From: Claveliimonas monacensis
GTDB taxonomy: Bacteria > Bacillota > Clostridia > Lachnospirales > Lachnospiraceae
Reading direction: 5' to 3'
NCBI RefSeq assembly: GCF_014982975.1
Contig: NZ_JADCKL010000003.1
Coordinates: 62,001-126,000 of the forward strand
Length of the DNA: 64,000 nt
Of the stretch, positions 1 to 8,493 are shown piece after piece (position 1 is the stretch's first letter; the number at the start of each line of letters is the position of its first letter). The notes beneath the pieces are model-generated. The model did no database searches. It saw only the letters and a program-made list of their open reading frames with translations, and had not been told where the DNA came from. The translations under genes were made by a program, and so were the position numbers.

Positions 1-1230
1 AGGTCCCTGGCCCGGGCGCTTAAGAAGCCCTACGTCCGCATTTCTCTTGGAGGAGTCCGGGATGAGGCGGAGATCCGGGGACACAGAAAGACATACGTGG
101 GCGCTATGCCGGGGCGCATCGCGGCAGGCATCCGCAGCGCCGGTGTAAAAAATCCGCTCATGCTGCTGGATGAGATTGACAAGGTGAGCAATGACTACAA
201 GGGAGATACATTCTCCGCTCTTCTGGAGGTGCTGGACAGCGAGCAGAATTACCGCTTCCGGGACCACTATCTGGAAGTGCCGCTGGATCTCTCGGAAGTG
301 CTTTTCGTGACCACGGCCAACACTCTGCAGACTATCCCGCGGCCTCTGCTGGACCGCATGGAAGTCATTGAGGTGTCCAGCTACACAGAGAACGAGAAGC
401 TCCACATCGCCATGGAGCACCTGATTCCCAAGCAGCTTGACCGCCACGGACTGAAAGAGGACCAGCTCTCCATCAGCAGGGGAGCTGTCTGGAAGATGGC
501 CCGGAATTACACAAAAGAGGCCGGCGTGCGCCAGCTGGAGCGGGAGATCGGAAACATCTGCCGGAAGGCGGCCAAGGAAATCCTGGAGGAGAAAAAGAAG
601 AAGGTCCGGGTGACAGAGGGAAATCTGCACAAGTATCTGGGAAAAGAGAAGTATACATACCAGAAAGCCAATCTGACAGACGAGGTGGGCATTGTGCGGG
701 GACTTGCCTGGACAAGCGTGGGAGGCGACACCCTGCAGATCGAGGTCAATGTGATGCCCGGAAAAGGAGAGCTGATCCTCACCGGACAGCTTGGGGACGT
801 GATGAAAGAGTCCGCGCGCACCGGTATCAGCTATATCCGCTCTGTCGGCAGTACATACGGCATTGAGGAGGATTTCTTTGAGAAGCATGACCTCCACATC
901 CACATACCGGAGGGTGCGGTTCCCAAGGATGGTCCTTCAGCCGGCATCACCATGGCCACGGCCATGCTCTCCGCTGTCACCGGACGGAAGGTCCGGGCGG
1001 ATGTGGCTATGACAGGGGAGATCACCCTGCGGGGAAGGGTCCTGCCCATCGGAGGGCTGAAGGAGAAGCTGCTGGCTGCAGGAAGTGCAGGCATGAAGAC
1101 AGTCCTTGTCCCGAAGGAGAATGAGAAGGATGTGGAAGAGCTCTCCTCAGAGATCACAAAAGGCCTGGAGATCATCCCTGTGTCCCATATGGAACAGGTA
1201 CTTGAGGAAGCGTTTGTAAAAGAAAAGTAA
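1..1230 (+). CDS. lon: Lon protease, C-terminal part (5' end outside window)
   Basis: This is the last 409 codons of an ATP-dependent Lon protease; the frame is open from base 1, so the start lies to the left. Visible are the end of the AAA+ module (Walker B LMLLDEID near codon 53, then TTAN and [10 protein letters not shown]), the helical sensor-2 region, and the serine protease domain with the catalytic Ser in DGPSAG (codon 313) and the catalytic Lys in GGLKEKLL (about codon 354). Lon degrades misfolded and selected regulatory proteins in the cytosol. engB starts 15 bp downstream and the ytvI-like gene follows, so the three are probably cotranscribed; lon-engB is a common order in Firmicutes. 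Nothing looks damaged. Confidence 0.97.
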   Translation, partial: RSLARALKKPYVRISLGGVRDEAEIRGHRKTYVGAMPGRIAAGIRSAGVKNPLMLLDEIDKVSNDYKGDTFSALLEVLDSEQNYRFRDHYLEVPLDLSEVLFVTTANTLQTIPRPLLDRMEVIEVSSYTENEKLHIAMEHLIPKQLDRHGLKEDQLSISRGAVWKMARNYTKEAGVRQLEREIGNICRKAAKEILEEKKKKVRVTEGNLHKYLGKEKYTYQKANLTDEVGIVRGLAWTSVGGDTLQIEVNVMPGKGELILTGQLGDVMKESARTGISYIRSVGSTYGIEEDFFEKHDLHIHIPEGAVPKDGPSAGITMATAMLSAVTGRKVRADVAMTGEITLRGRVLPIGGLKEKLLAAGSAGMKTVLVPKENEKDVEELSSEITKGLEIIPVSHMEQVLEEAFVKEK

Positions 1231-1245
1231 ACAGGGGTAGAGACT

Positions 1246-1848
1246 ATGATCATAAAAAATATCAATCTGGAAACCGTGTGCGGCATTACAAGCAAACTTC
1301 CGGAGAACGATAAGCCGGAGATCGCGTTTGCAGGGAAGTCCAATGTGGGGAAATCCTCCCTCATCAATGCGCTTATGAACCGGAAGTCCTTCGCCCGGAT
1401 CTCGGCCACGCCGGGAAAGACCCAGACCATCAATTTCTACAATATCAACGATGCGCTGTATCTGGTGGATCTCCCGGGATACGGCTACGCGAAAGTGTCC
1501 CAGCAGGAGAAAGAAAAATGGGGAAAGATGATCGAGAGATATCTCCACAGCTCCAAGCAGCTGCGGGCGGTCTTTCTCCTCATTGACATACGCCATGAGC
1601 CGTCAGCAAATGACAAGATGATGTACGACTGGGTGGTAAGCCAGGGTTACAATCCCATTATCATTGCGACAAAGCAGGATAAGCTCAAGAGGAGCCAGAT
1701 AGACAAGCATGTCAAGATGCTCCGGCAGGGACTGAAGCTGGTGCCGGGGACAAGAATCATCCCCTTCTCTTCTGTGACAAAGCAGGGAAGGGACGAGATA
1801 TGGGAGCTTGTGGAGACAGAGCTTCTCGACAGGGAAAAGGAAGAATAA
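1246..1848 (+). CDS. engB: Ribosome biogenesis GTPase EngB/YsxC
   Basis: A 200-residue GTPase of the TrmE-Era-EngA-EngB group needed for 50S ribosomal subunit assembly. The G motifs are clear: G1 GKSNVGKSS (residues 30-38), switch/G2 TPGKTQTIN, G3 DLPGYGYAKVS and G4 ATKQDK. The length is typical for the family. The ATG at 1246 lies 15 bp after the lon stop codon with a weak purine-rich SD (CAGGGGTAGAG), which suggests translation from the lon transcript. Identification rests on motif order and length. The protein should be cytosolic and ribosome-associated. Confidence 0.97.
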   Translation: MIIKNINLETVCGITSKLPENDKPEIAFAGKSNVGKSSLINALMNRKSFARISATPGKTQTINFYNINDALYLVDLPGYGYAKVSQQEKEKWGKMIERYLHSSKQLRAVFLLIDIRHEPSANDKMMYDWVVSQGYNPIIIATKQDKLKRSQIDKHVKMLRQGLKLVPGTRIIPFSSVTKQGRDEIWELVETELLDREKEE

Positions 1849-1869
1849 AGGGTAAGAGAGGTGGAGAAA

Positions 1870-3060
1870 ATGGGGAGAAATGAAGGGACTGCCGCAAAGG
1901 ATAACAGGCCTTATTGGAAAGTGATCGTCAGCCTGGCCTTCAGTCTGGTCGGGACAATCCTATTTATCTATGTGGGCGTGAAGGCGCTGTTCTATTTCAT
2001 GCCCTTTGTGATAGGCTGGTTCCTGTCTTTTATTGCCAGCCCGCTTGTGGTTTTTCTTGAAAAGAGGCTGAAGATCATCAAAAAGCTGGGGTCCGCCATC
2101 ATCATCATAGCCGTGCTGGCAGCCTGTATCGGGCTGATCTACCTGGCAGTCAGCAGGATATGGGGAGAGGTCAGCTCTCTGATACAGGATTTCCCGTCCA
2201 TGTACAGGGACCTGGAGAAGGGCTTTCGTCAGATCGGGGAGAGGACCTCCCAGATTTTTGCGCTTCTTCCGGGAAATGTGCAGGAGGGACTGAATACCTT
2301 TGCCGCCAATCTGGATGAGACCATGAGCGGCATTATCAGCAGCATCAGTGAGCCAACGGTGGCGGCGGCGGGGAATTTTGCCAAGCGCATCCCCTCTATC
2401 CTGATCTCCTTTATCGTCACCATCATCTCCGCCTATTTCTTCATTGCTGACAGAGAAAATATCATCCTGTGGGCCAAGAAGATTTTTCCCAAGCCTATCG
2501 TGGAGAGGATGACCATGGTGACAGACAACCTGAAGTATGCGGTGGGCGGGTATTTTAAGGCTCAGTTCAAGATCATGGCTGTCGTGTTCGCAATACTCCT
2601 GGTGGGCTTTGGGATCATGGGCGTGCATTTTTCCGTCCTGCTGGCCATTGGCATCGCTTTTTTGGATTTCCTGCCCTTCTTCGGGACAGGCACCGCTCTT
2701 CTGCCATGGGCGCTCTATGAGCTCCTGACCGGCGACTACAGGCGGGTGGTAGCTCTGGCGGTGCTGTACGCAGTGACACAGCTTGTCCGTCAGCTGATCC
2801 AGCCCAAGCTGGTGGGGGACAGCATGGGGCTCAATCCTCTGTTTACCCTGGTGCTTCTGTACGCGGGGTACCGGGCCGGAGGCATCCTGTGGATGATCCT
2901 GGCCGTGCCCATCGGTCTTCTCGTCGTCAACCTGTATAAAGCGGGGGCCTTTGACTATATACTGGATGATGTGAGGATCCTGGCGGATGGCGTGCTGAGC
3001 CTGCGCCGACCGGAGCCGGCCGGGCCTGCCGAAGAGAAAGAGTCTGAAGACGGTAAATGA
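1870..3060 (+). CDS. AI-2E/PerM-family permease, YtvI-like sporulation membrane protein
   Basis: A 396-residue polytopic membrane protein of the AI-2E/PerM family. It has an N-terminal hydrophobic pair (about residues 20-90), a soluble loop rich in charged residues (about 100-210), then four or five more hydrophobic segments with the family's GxxLGxxPxxG-like stretch seen here as FLDFLPFFGTGTALLPW. In Clostridia the closest named member is YtvI, a sporulation-associated integral membrane protein; the true substrate of most family members is unknown. A GTG at 1861 could extend the frame, but the ATG at 1870 has AGGTGG centred 6-9 bases upstream and is preferred. The C-terminal tail is hydrophilic and acidic. 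The gene is probably cotranscribed with lon and engB. Confidence 0.85.
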   Translation: MGRNEGTAAKDNRPYWKVIVSLAFSLVGTILFIYVGVKALFYFMPFVIGWFLSFIASPLVVFLEKRLKIIKKLGSAIIIIAVLAACIGLIYLAVSRIWGEVSSLIQDFPSMYRDLEKGFRQIGERTSQIFALLPGNVQEGLNTFAANLDETMSGIISSISEPTVAAAGNFAKRIPSILISFIVTIISAYFFIADRENIILWAKKIFPKPIVERMTMVTDNLKYAVGGYFKAQFKIMAVVFAILLVGFGIMGVHFSVLLAIGIAFLDFLPFFGTGTALLPWALYELLTGDYRRVVALAVLYAVTQLVRQLIQPKLVGDSMGLNPLFTLVLLYAGYRAGGILWMILAVPIGLLVVNLYKAGAFDYILDDVRILADGVLSLRRPEPAGPAEEKESEDGK

Positions 3061-3091
3061 GAATGTTTTTCGAAAAAATGTGGAAAAGATA

Positions 3092-3120
3092 TTGCAATAC
3101 ACCGTACCGGGGTATATAAT
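3092..3120 (+). promoter_or_regulatory. SigA-type promoter of copA
   Basis: TTGCAA (3092-3097) and TATAAT (3115-3120) are separated by exactly 17 bp, a near-consensus vegetative promoter in the 110-bp gap before the copper ATPase. A GTACC...GGTAT-like dyad (around 3104-3115) sits between the boxes and the CsoR-like operator follows directly. Confidence 0.75.
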
Positions 3121-3129
3121 AGCACTGAA

Positions 3130-3146
3130 ATACCAATAGGGGGTAT
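3130..3146. promoter_or_regulatory. CsoR-like copper operator
   Basis: The 17-bp dyad ATACCAATAGGGGGTAT lies 10 bp after the -10 box, over the likely transcription start. It has the A-TACC...GGGGGTAT form that I recall for CsoR operators of copZA genes in Bacillus. Copper binding to CsoR would release it and induce copA. No csoR gene is in this window, so the regulator must be encoded elsewhere; this is inference from motif shape and context. Confidence 0.6.
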
Positions 3147-3182
3147 AAAGACATCGTTCGAGGAAAGTAGGTGACCCTGGTA

Positions 3183-5834
3183 ATGAAGAAAGAAAAATAT
3201 AACGTCACCGGTATGACCTGCGCAGCCTGTCAGGCAAATGTAACCCGGTGTGTACAGAAGCTGGATGGGGTGGAGGAAGTCAATGTCAACCTCCTGTCAG
3301 GCCAGATGACAGTAGATTACGATGAGACGAAGCTGGACAGCGCCGCCATCGCCCGGGCGGTGGAGGGGATCGGCTACGGGGCGTCCTCTGCAGACGCGCC
3401 GTCTGACACAAAGAGCGGTGGTTTCAGAAGTGAGTGGGAAGATCGCCAGAGCAGAGCCCGGGAGGAGCAGCATAGCATGAAGGTGCGCCTTGTGGCCTCC
3501 ATCGTCCTGCTGATCCCGCTGATGTATGTGGCCATGGGCTCCATGATGGGCCTGCCTGTGCCGGGGATCCTGACCGGCATGGAGAACGCCATGATCTCAG
3601 CCCTGACGCAGCTCATCCTGACCGTGCCCATCCTGGTGCTGAACCGTAAATTTTACAAGGTGGGACTGAAAGCTCTGGTAAAGCAGGCCCCCAATATGGA
3701 CTCCCTGGTGGCTATCGGATCTGGTGCTTCCCTCATATACGGCCTCTTTGCCATGTACCGCATGGCCTGGGGCTTCGGACACCAGAACATGGCGGTGGTC
3801 CACGAGTATGCCCATGCTCTGTACTTTGAGTCCTCCGCTATGATCCTGACCCTTGTGACTGTGGGGAAATACCTGGAGGCAAGGTCCAGGTCAAAGACCT
3901 CTGACGCCCTCGGAAAGCTGGTGGACTTAGCTCCCAAGACAGCGGTTATCATCAAAAACAGCCAGGAAGTGACCGTGCCTGCCGAGCAGGTGGCGGCCGG
4001 AGACATTGTGGTCATCCGGCCGGGAGAAAGTATCCCGGTGGACGGCGTTGTGACAGAGGGAGCCGGCTATGTGGACCAGGCTGCCATCACCGGTGAGAGT
4101 ATCCCGGTGGAAAAGATGCCCGGGGATACGGTCATCTCTGCAACGATCAACAAGAACGGTACTTTCCGGTTCCGGGCTTCCAAGGTGGGGGAGGACACCA
4201 CCCTCTCCCAGATCATCCGCCTTGTGGACGAGGCGGGCAACTCAAAGGCGCCCATCGCCAGGCTGGCGGACAAGGTCAGCGGCATCTTTGTGCCGGTGGT
4301 CATCGGCATCGCCATCCTGACAGCCATCGTGTGGATCGTGGCAGGACAGGACTTTGAGTTCGCCCTGTCCAATGCCATTGCAGTGCTTGTCATCTCCTGC
4401 CCCTGCGCCCTGGGCCTTGCCACCCCGGTGGCTATCATGGTGGGTACCGGAAAGGCGGCGGAGTACGGCATCCTCATCAAGTCGGCGGAGAGCCTGGAAA
4501 ATCTCCACTCCATCGACACAGTTATCCTGGATAAGACCGGCACCATCACTTCCGGGCACCCGGAGGTGACAGACATAGAGGTCCTGGACCCCTCCATGAG
4601 CCCGGAGGAGTTCCTGGCCCAGGCGGCTGCCCTGGAGGCGGGGAGTGAACATCCCTTGGCCCAGGCGGTGCTGGAGAAGGCGAAGGGAGACGGTGTATCC
4701 TCAGTTCAGGCAGAGGATTTCCAGGCCCGGACGGGGCGGGGTGTGTCAGCCCGGATTTCCGGAAAGACCTGGCTGGCCGGCAACCTGGCCTTTATGGAAG
4801 AAGAAAAGGCAATGGGACCTGAGCAGGAGACGGCTTTGGTGAGAGAGAAGATGGGGCAGTATGCGTCCCAGGGGAAAACGCCGCTCCTCTTTGTGCGGGA
4901 CGGACAGGCCGCGGGCATCATCGCGGTGGCTGACACGGTCCGGGAAACAAGCCGGGCGGCCATCCGGAAATTTAAAGAGATGGGCCTTACTGTGGTCATG
5001 CTGACAGGTGACAACAAAGTGACGGCAGAGGCTATCCGAAAGGAGCTGGACATTGCGGAGGCGGTGTCCGACGTGCTTCCCACAGAGAAGGAGGCCTGCG
5101 TCCGCTCCTGGCAGGAAAAGGGGCATAAGGTGGCCATGGTGGGAGACGGCATCAACGACGCCCCGGCCCTCACAAGGGCGGATATTGGCATTGCCATCGG
5201 AGCCGGCACGGACATTGCCATTGACTCGGCAGACGTGGTGCTGATGAAGGACTCCTTACAGGATGTGGTGACAGCCATTGAACTGAGCAGAGCAGTCGTG
5301 CGGAATATTCACATGAACCTGTTCTGGGCATTTTTCTACAACATCCTCGGCATCCCGGTGGCGGCGGGAGCCCTGTTCCCGGCCTTTGGCCTGCGCCTAA
5401 GCCCTATGATCGGCTCCGCGGCCATGAGCCTCTCCTCCGTGTGCGTGGTGACCAACGCGCTGCGGCTGCGGTTCTTCAAGCCGGCCCCGGGAGACCAGGC
5501 AGACGGGCCGGAGAAAGCGGAGAAAGACGCAGAGAAAACAGACTCCATGACAGAGAACATTCCGGGAGACTCCGGTGTGGATAGAAAAGAAGAGCAAGAA
5601 GAGAAAGGAATGGTAACGATGAAAAAGACACTGGTAGTAGAAGGTATGATGTGTGAGCACTGCAAGATGCATGTGGAGAAAGCCCTGGCGGGCGTGGCAG
5701 GCGTGGACAGCGCCCAGGTGGACCTGGAGAAGAAGACAGCCACTGTCTCCATGGCAGAGGACGTGGCTGACCAGGTGCTGATGGACGCGGTGAAGGAAGC
5801 CGGATATGAGCCGGTGAGCTGCACAGCCCAGTAG
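3183..5834 (+). CDS. copA: Cu(I)-exporting P1B-type ATPase with N- and C-terminal metal-binding domains
   Basis: An 883-residue P-type ATPase that exports Cu(I) across the cytoplasmic membrane. An N-terminal heavy-metal-associated domain (GMTCAACQ, about residue 10) is followed by about eight membrane segments, the TGES actuator loop, the intramembrane metal site SCPCALG, the phosphorylation motif DKTGT, the nucleotide-binding SEHPLAQ-type HP motif, and GDGINDAP. Unusually, after a charged linker a second HMA domain (GMMCEHC) closes the protein; it resembles a free CopZ chaperone of 71 residues. An in-frame ATG at 5619 with AAAGGA 9 bases upstream could also make that domain alone. The ATG at 3183 (AGGTGA, 8-base spacing) is preferred over a GTG at 3171. 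The promoter and CsoR-like operator upstream imply copper induction. Confidence 0.96.
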   Translation: MKKEKYNVTGMTCAACQANVTRCVQKLDGVEEVNVNLLSGQMTVDYDETKLDSAAIARAVEGIGYGASSADAPSDTKSGGFRSEWEDRQSRAREEQHSMKVRLVASIVLLIPLMYVAMGSMMGLPVPGILTGMENAMISALTQLILTVPILVLNRKFYKVGLKALVKQAPNMDSLVAIGSGASLIYGLFAMYRMAWGFGHQNMAVVHEYAHALYFESSAMILTLVTVGKYLEARSRSKTSDALGKLVDLAPKTAVIIKNSQEVTVPAEQVAAGDIVVIRPGESIPVDGVVTEGAGYVDQAAITGESIPVEKMPGDTVISATINKNGTFRFRASKVGEDTTLSQIIRLVDEAGNSKAPIARLADKVSGIFVPVVIGIAILTAIVWIVAGQDFEFALSNAIAVLVISCPCALGLATPVAIMVGTGKAAEYGILIKSAESLENLHSIDTVILDKTGTITSGHPEVTDIEVLDPSMSPEEFLAQAAALEAGSEHPLAQAVLEKAKGDGVSSVQAEDFQARTGRGVSARISGKTWLAGNLAFMEEEKAMGPEQETALVREKMGQYASQGKTPLLFVRDGQAAGIIAVADTVRETSRAAIRKFKEMGLTVVMLTGDNKVTAEAIRKELDIAEAVSDVLPTEKEACVRSWQEKGHKVAMVGDGINDAPALTRADIGIAIGAGTDIAIDSADVVLMKDSLQDVVTAIELSRAVVRNIHMNLFWAFFYNILGIPVAAGALFPAFGLRLSPMIGSAAMSLSSVCVVTNALRLRFFKPAPGDQADGPEKAEKDAEKTDSMTENIPGDSGVDRKEEQEEKGMVTMKKTLVVEGMMCEHCKMHVEKALAGVAGVDSAQVDLEKKTATVSMAEDVADQVLMDAVKEAGYEPVSCTAQ
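5619..5834 (+). CDS. Possible internally initiated CopZ-like chaperone (in frame with copA 3' end)
   Basis: The last 72 codons of copA encode a complete HMA fold with GMMCEHC. ATGs at 5610 and 5619 are in frame, and AAAGGA (5604-5609) is spaced 9 bases from the ATG at 5619, as good as many true starts in this window. The preceding linker is highly charged and looks like a fused intergenic spacer. A free copper chaperone could therefore be made beside the full ATPase. This is inference; there is no stop or frameshift between the two parts, so the fusion is also certainly translated. Confidence 0.3.
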   Translation: MKKTLVVEGMMCEHCKMHVEKALAGVAGVDSAQVDLEKKTATVSMAEDVADQVLMDAVKEAGYEPVSCTAQ

Positions 5835-5854
5835 AGGAAGTATTTTATGAATTG

Positions 5855-5904
5855 CGCCTCCCTTTTGGATGTAGTAGAATGGAACTATATCCGGAAGGGA
5901 GGCG
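5855..5904. repeat. Inverted repeat masking the SD of the AAA-ATPase gene
   Basis: CGCCTCCCTT (5855-5864) is the exact reverse complement of AAGGGAGGCG (5895-5904), and the right arm contains the SD of the gene starting at 5912. In mRNA the arms would close a 30-base loop and hide the ribosome binding site. There is no T-run after it, so it is not a standard terminator. Confidence 0.6.
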
Positions 5905-5911
5905 TTTTGTC

Positions 5912-7594
5912 ATGACATGGAGCCCGCTGCCTGTCGGGGTGGATGATTTTGAAAAGCTGAGAAAAGAACAGTATTACTATATCGATAAAACTCTTTTTAT
6001 AAAGGATTTGCTGGACATGAAGGGAGAGGTCAATCTCTTTACCCGTCCGAGGCGCTTTGGGAAGACGCTGAACATGAGTATGCTGCGGTGTTTCTTTGAA
6101 AAGGATATGCCGGGGCAGGCAGAGCTGTTCCGCGGCCTTCAGATCATGGAGGCGGGGGAGCGCTACCTGGCTTTCATGGGGAGATATCCGGTCATCAGCC
6201 TTTCGCTTAAATCCATGAAGCAGCCGTCCTGTGAGCTGTCCTTTGAGATGCTGAAAAAGGAAGTGGGCAGCGAGTTTGCCAGACACTGGCGGCAGGTGGA
6301 GGAGAGCGGAAAGCTGACACAGGCTCAGAAGGAGAGATACCTTCGCATAAGGGATTTGAGAGGGGTGGAGAGCGATTATGCAGACGCCCTTAAATTCCTC
6401 TCAGAGTGTCTGCGCATTTCAGAGGGTGAGAGGACGGTCATTCTCATAGATGAGTACGACGTGCCTCTGGAAAATGCCTATTTTGCCGGATTTTACGAGA
6501 AAATGACCGGCATTATACGCTCCCTGTTCGAGTCGGCCCTGAAGACCAATGACAATCTGGCGTTTGCCGTGGTGACGGGGTGCCTGAGGATCAGCCGGGA
6601 AAGCATTTTTACCGGGCTGAATAACCTGGAGATCAATTCTATCACGACGGCCCTCTACGGGGAAAACTTTGGCTTCACACAGCCGGAGGTGGAAGCGCTC
6701 TTGTCCTTCTATGGGCTGGAGGAAAATCTGGACACCGTGCAGCAGTGGTATGACGGCTACAAGTTTGGCAATGCGGAGGTGTATAATCCGTGGAGTGTGA
6801 TCAGCTATGTCAAGTCCTGCTGCGGGGACAGACAGGCTCTCCCCAGGCCCTACTGGTCCAACACCAGTTCCAACAGCATTGTGCGCTCCCTTGTGGAGAG
6901 GGCGGACCTCTCCGTCAAGCAGGAGATAGAGGCGCTGATAGAGGGGAAGACGATCACCAAGCCCATCCATGAGGATATCACCTATGAAGACATAGACTCT
7001 ACCCAGGAAAATCTGTGGAATTTTCTCTTTTTTACCGGTTACCTGAAGAAGATCAGCGAATACCAGGAGGGGGAAAATATCTACATTGAGATGGCCATTC
7101 CCAACAGGGAGGTCCGCTATATTTACAAGACGACAGTCCTGCGGTGGTTTGAGGAAAAGACAGATAAAAAAGAGCTGACGCCCCTCTATGAGAGCATCCT
7201 GGAGGGAGATACAGACAGGATGTCCCGGATCCTGTCCGAAAATCTGATGGAGACGATCAGCTTCTACGACTACCAGGAGAGCTATTACCATGGCTTCCTT
7301 GCGGGAATGCTGAAAAATATCGGAAGCTATATTGTCCTGTCCAACCGGGAGTCGGGAAATGGAAGGCCGGACATCCTGCTGAAGTATCCAAGCGTGAGAG
7401 GGAAGGCGGTCATATTGGAAATCAAGGTGGCCGACACCTTTTCCGGGCTTGAGGAAAAATGCGACGAGGCTCTCAGGCAGATCGAGGAGCAGGAGTATGA
7501 GGAGTCACTGCGCCAGGAGGGATACCAGGATATCCTGAAATACGGAGTGGCGTTCTACAGGAAGGAATGTATGGTAAAAAGGGCAGTAGAGTAA
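5912..7594 (+). CDS. AAA-ATPase-like / PD-(D/E)XK nuclease domain protein
   Basis: A 560-residue protein of the large 'AAA-ATPase-like plus PD-(D/E)XK' family (PF09820 N-terminal, PF08011-type C-terminal), which is abundant and often multicopy in gut anaerobes. The N-terminal P-loop variant is TRPRRFGKTL (about residue 50) and Walker B is ILIDEYD (about 175). The C-terminal nuclease-like core shows GRPDILLKY followed by VILEIKV, matching D...ExK. Its cellular role is unproven; mobile or defence-related roles have been suggested for relatives. The frame is open from a TTG at 5852, but the ATG at 5912 has a strong SD (GGAAGGGAGG) 9 bases upstream, and that SD lies in the right arm of an inverted repeat. 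The gene is flanked by copA and a terminator and has no operon partner. Confidence 0.85.
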   Translation: MTWSPLPVGVDDFEKLRKEQYYYIDKTLFIKDLLDMKGEVNLFTRPRRFGKTLNMSMLRCFFEKDMPGQAELFRGLQIMEAGERYLAFMGRYPVISLSLKSMKQPSCELSFEMLKKEVGSEFARHWRQVEESGKLTQAQKERYLRIRDLRGVESDYADALKFLSECLRISEGERTVILIDEYDVPLENAYFAGFYEKMTGIIRSLFESALKTNDNLAFAVVTGCLRISRESIFTGLNNLEINSITTALYGENFGFTQPEVEALLSFYGLEENLDTVQQWYDGYKFGNAEVYNPWSVISYVKSCCGDRQALPRPYWSNTSSNSIVRSLVERADLSVKQEIEALIEGKTITKPIHEDITYEDIDSTQENLWNFLFFTGYLKKISEYQEGENIYIEMAIPNREVRYIYKTTVLRWFEEKTDKKELTPLYESILEGDTDRMSRILSENLMETISFYDYQESYYHGFLAGMLKNIGSYIVLSNRESGNGRPDILLKYPSVRGKAVILEIKVADTFSGLEEKCDEALRQIEEQEYEESLRQEGYQDILKYGVAFYRKECMVKRAVE

Positions 7595-7630
7595 GAGAAA
7601 GAACATAGCCCCGGCAGACAATAGAAAATC

Positions 7631-7671
7631 AGACGGCGCAGACCCTTCCGGAAGGAAAGGCTGCGCCGTCT
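7631..7671. terminator. Hairpin between convergent AAA-ATPase and ferritin genes
   Basis: AGACGGCGCAG (7631-7641) pairs perfectly with CTGCGCCGTCT (7661-7671), and the loop contains a further CCTTCC/GGAAGG pairing. Reading on the minus strand, the stem is followed by a T-rich run (GATTTTCTAT), so it most likely ends the ferritin transcript; on the plus strand the U-tract is poor. Confidence 0.7.
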
Positions 7672-7742
7672 GTCATTCTATACGGCTTGTCTCTCATGTA
7701 TGCAGGTGCCGCCACTGGCTTGGGTTCCCGCCGCAGGACTTA

Positions 7743-8255
7743 TTACAGTACCAGTGAGGGAGCCGCGTAGGTGCGTCCGCCCAGCTCCTGGTCCAGCATA
7801 TAGAGGCTCTTGGCATCGTCCCCGAAGAGCTCCATCTTTTTGATCAGGTCGCTTGCATTTGTCTCCTCCTCGCCCTGCTCCTTTACGAACCAGTCCAGGA
7901 ACTGCATGGTGCGGAAGTCCTTCACCTCGTAGGCAGCCTCATAGATGTTGTGGATGAGGCCGGTCACATACTGCTCGTGGGCGTATCCTGCCTTGAGAGC
8001 GTCCATTTTCTCCTTCAGCTCGGCGTCCGGCTTGTCGATGGCTTCCAGAGTGACGGGCACGTCATTGTTCTGCATATACTGGATAAAGAGCATGGCATGG
8101 TCCCTCTCCTCCTGAGCCTGCACATTGTACCAGTTGGCAAATCCGTCCAGCCCCAGCTCCTTATAGAAATTGGAAAAACTCAGGTACAGGTAGGCAGAAT
8201 AGAATTCCTTGTTTACCTGCTCGTTTAACAGCTTTGCAACTTTTTCGTTTAACAT
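7743..8255 (-). CDS. ftnA: Ferritin (non-haem iron storage)
   Basis: A 170-residue bacterial ferritin that oxidises Fe(II) and stores Fe(III) in a 24-subunit cytosolic shell. Ferroxidase-centre residues are in the expected places: Glu17 (NKEFYSAYLYL), Glu50 and His53 (QEERDHA), and the later Glu/Gln positions in YEAAYEVKDF and KEQGEEE. The frame could start further upstream, but the ATG at 8255 (MLNEKV) has AGGAG 9 bases before it and matches family N termini. It is monocistronic with a good promoter at 8319-8347 and a terminator at 7631-7671. It may buffer iron for the many Fe-S enzymes in the window; that is inference. Confidence 0.96.
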   Translation of the reverse strand: MLNEKVAKLLNEQVNKEFYSAYLYLSFSNFYKELGLDGFANWYNVQAQEERDHAMLFIQYMQNNDVPVTLEAIDKPDAELKEKMDALKAGYAHEQYVTGLIHNIYEAAYEVKDFRTMQFLDWFVKEQGEEETNASDLIKKMELFGDDAKSLYMLDQELGGRTYAAPSLVL

Positions 8256-8318
8256 GTAACGCATCTCCTTTTGTATCCGCATCTCCCGCAGGGGAAGCTG
8301 CTGTATTTTCCGCCTATA

Positions 8319-8347
8319 AGTATAGCTCTGTCAGTCGGAAAACTCAA
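8319..8347 (-). promoter_or_regulatory. Promoter of the ferritin gene
   Basis: On the minus strand, TTGAGT (8347-8342) and TATACT (8324-8319) are 17 bp apart, about 65 bp upstream of the ferritin ATG. This is a good vegetative promoter match. No convincing Fur or PerR box was recognised beside it. Confidence 0.65.
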
Positions 8348-8493
8348 GCCCGGATATGCCTGTCTCCCAGGCATATTTTTGACATGCGCGCCTCTGATAC
8401 AGAGTGAAAAAGGCGGGAAAATATGGTATGATGACATGGACAGAAAAAGGAGTACAGGTCCAAGTATAAGACAGAGAGTATAGGAGAAAAGAT

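Noticed and set aside
1960-3102. Long minus-strand frame opposite the ytvI-like gene, and many like it (for example 48093-49967, 60868-62844, 54650-55897, 28970-30292)
   Set aside because: They lie opposite clear genes, have low-complexity or Cys/His/Pro-rich translations, no SD and no family motifs; they are shadows of GC-rich codons.
8379-8384. Perfect TTGACA upstream of the rRNA methyltransferase gene
   Set aside because: No acceptable -10 box lies 15-19 bp downstream, so it is not called a promoter.
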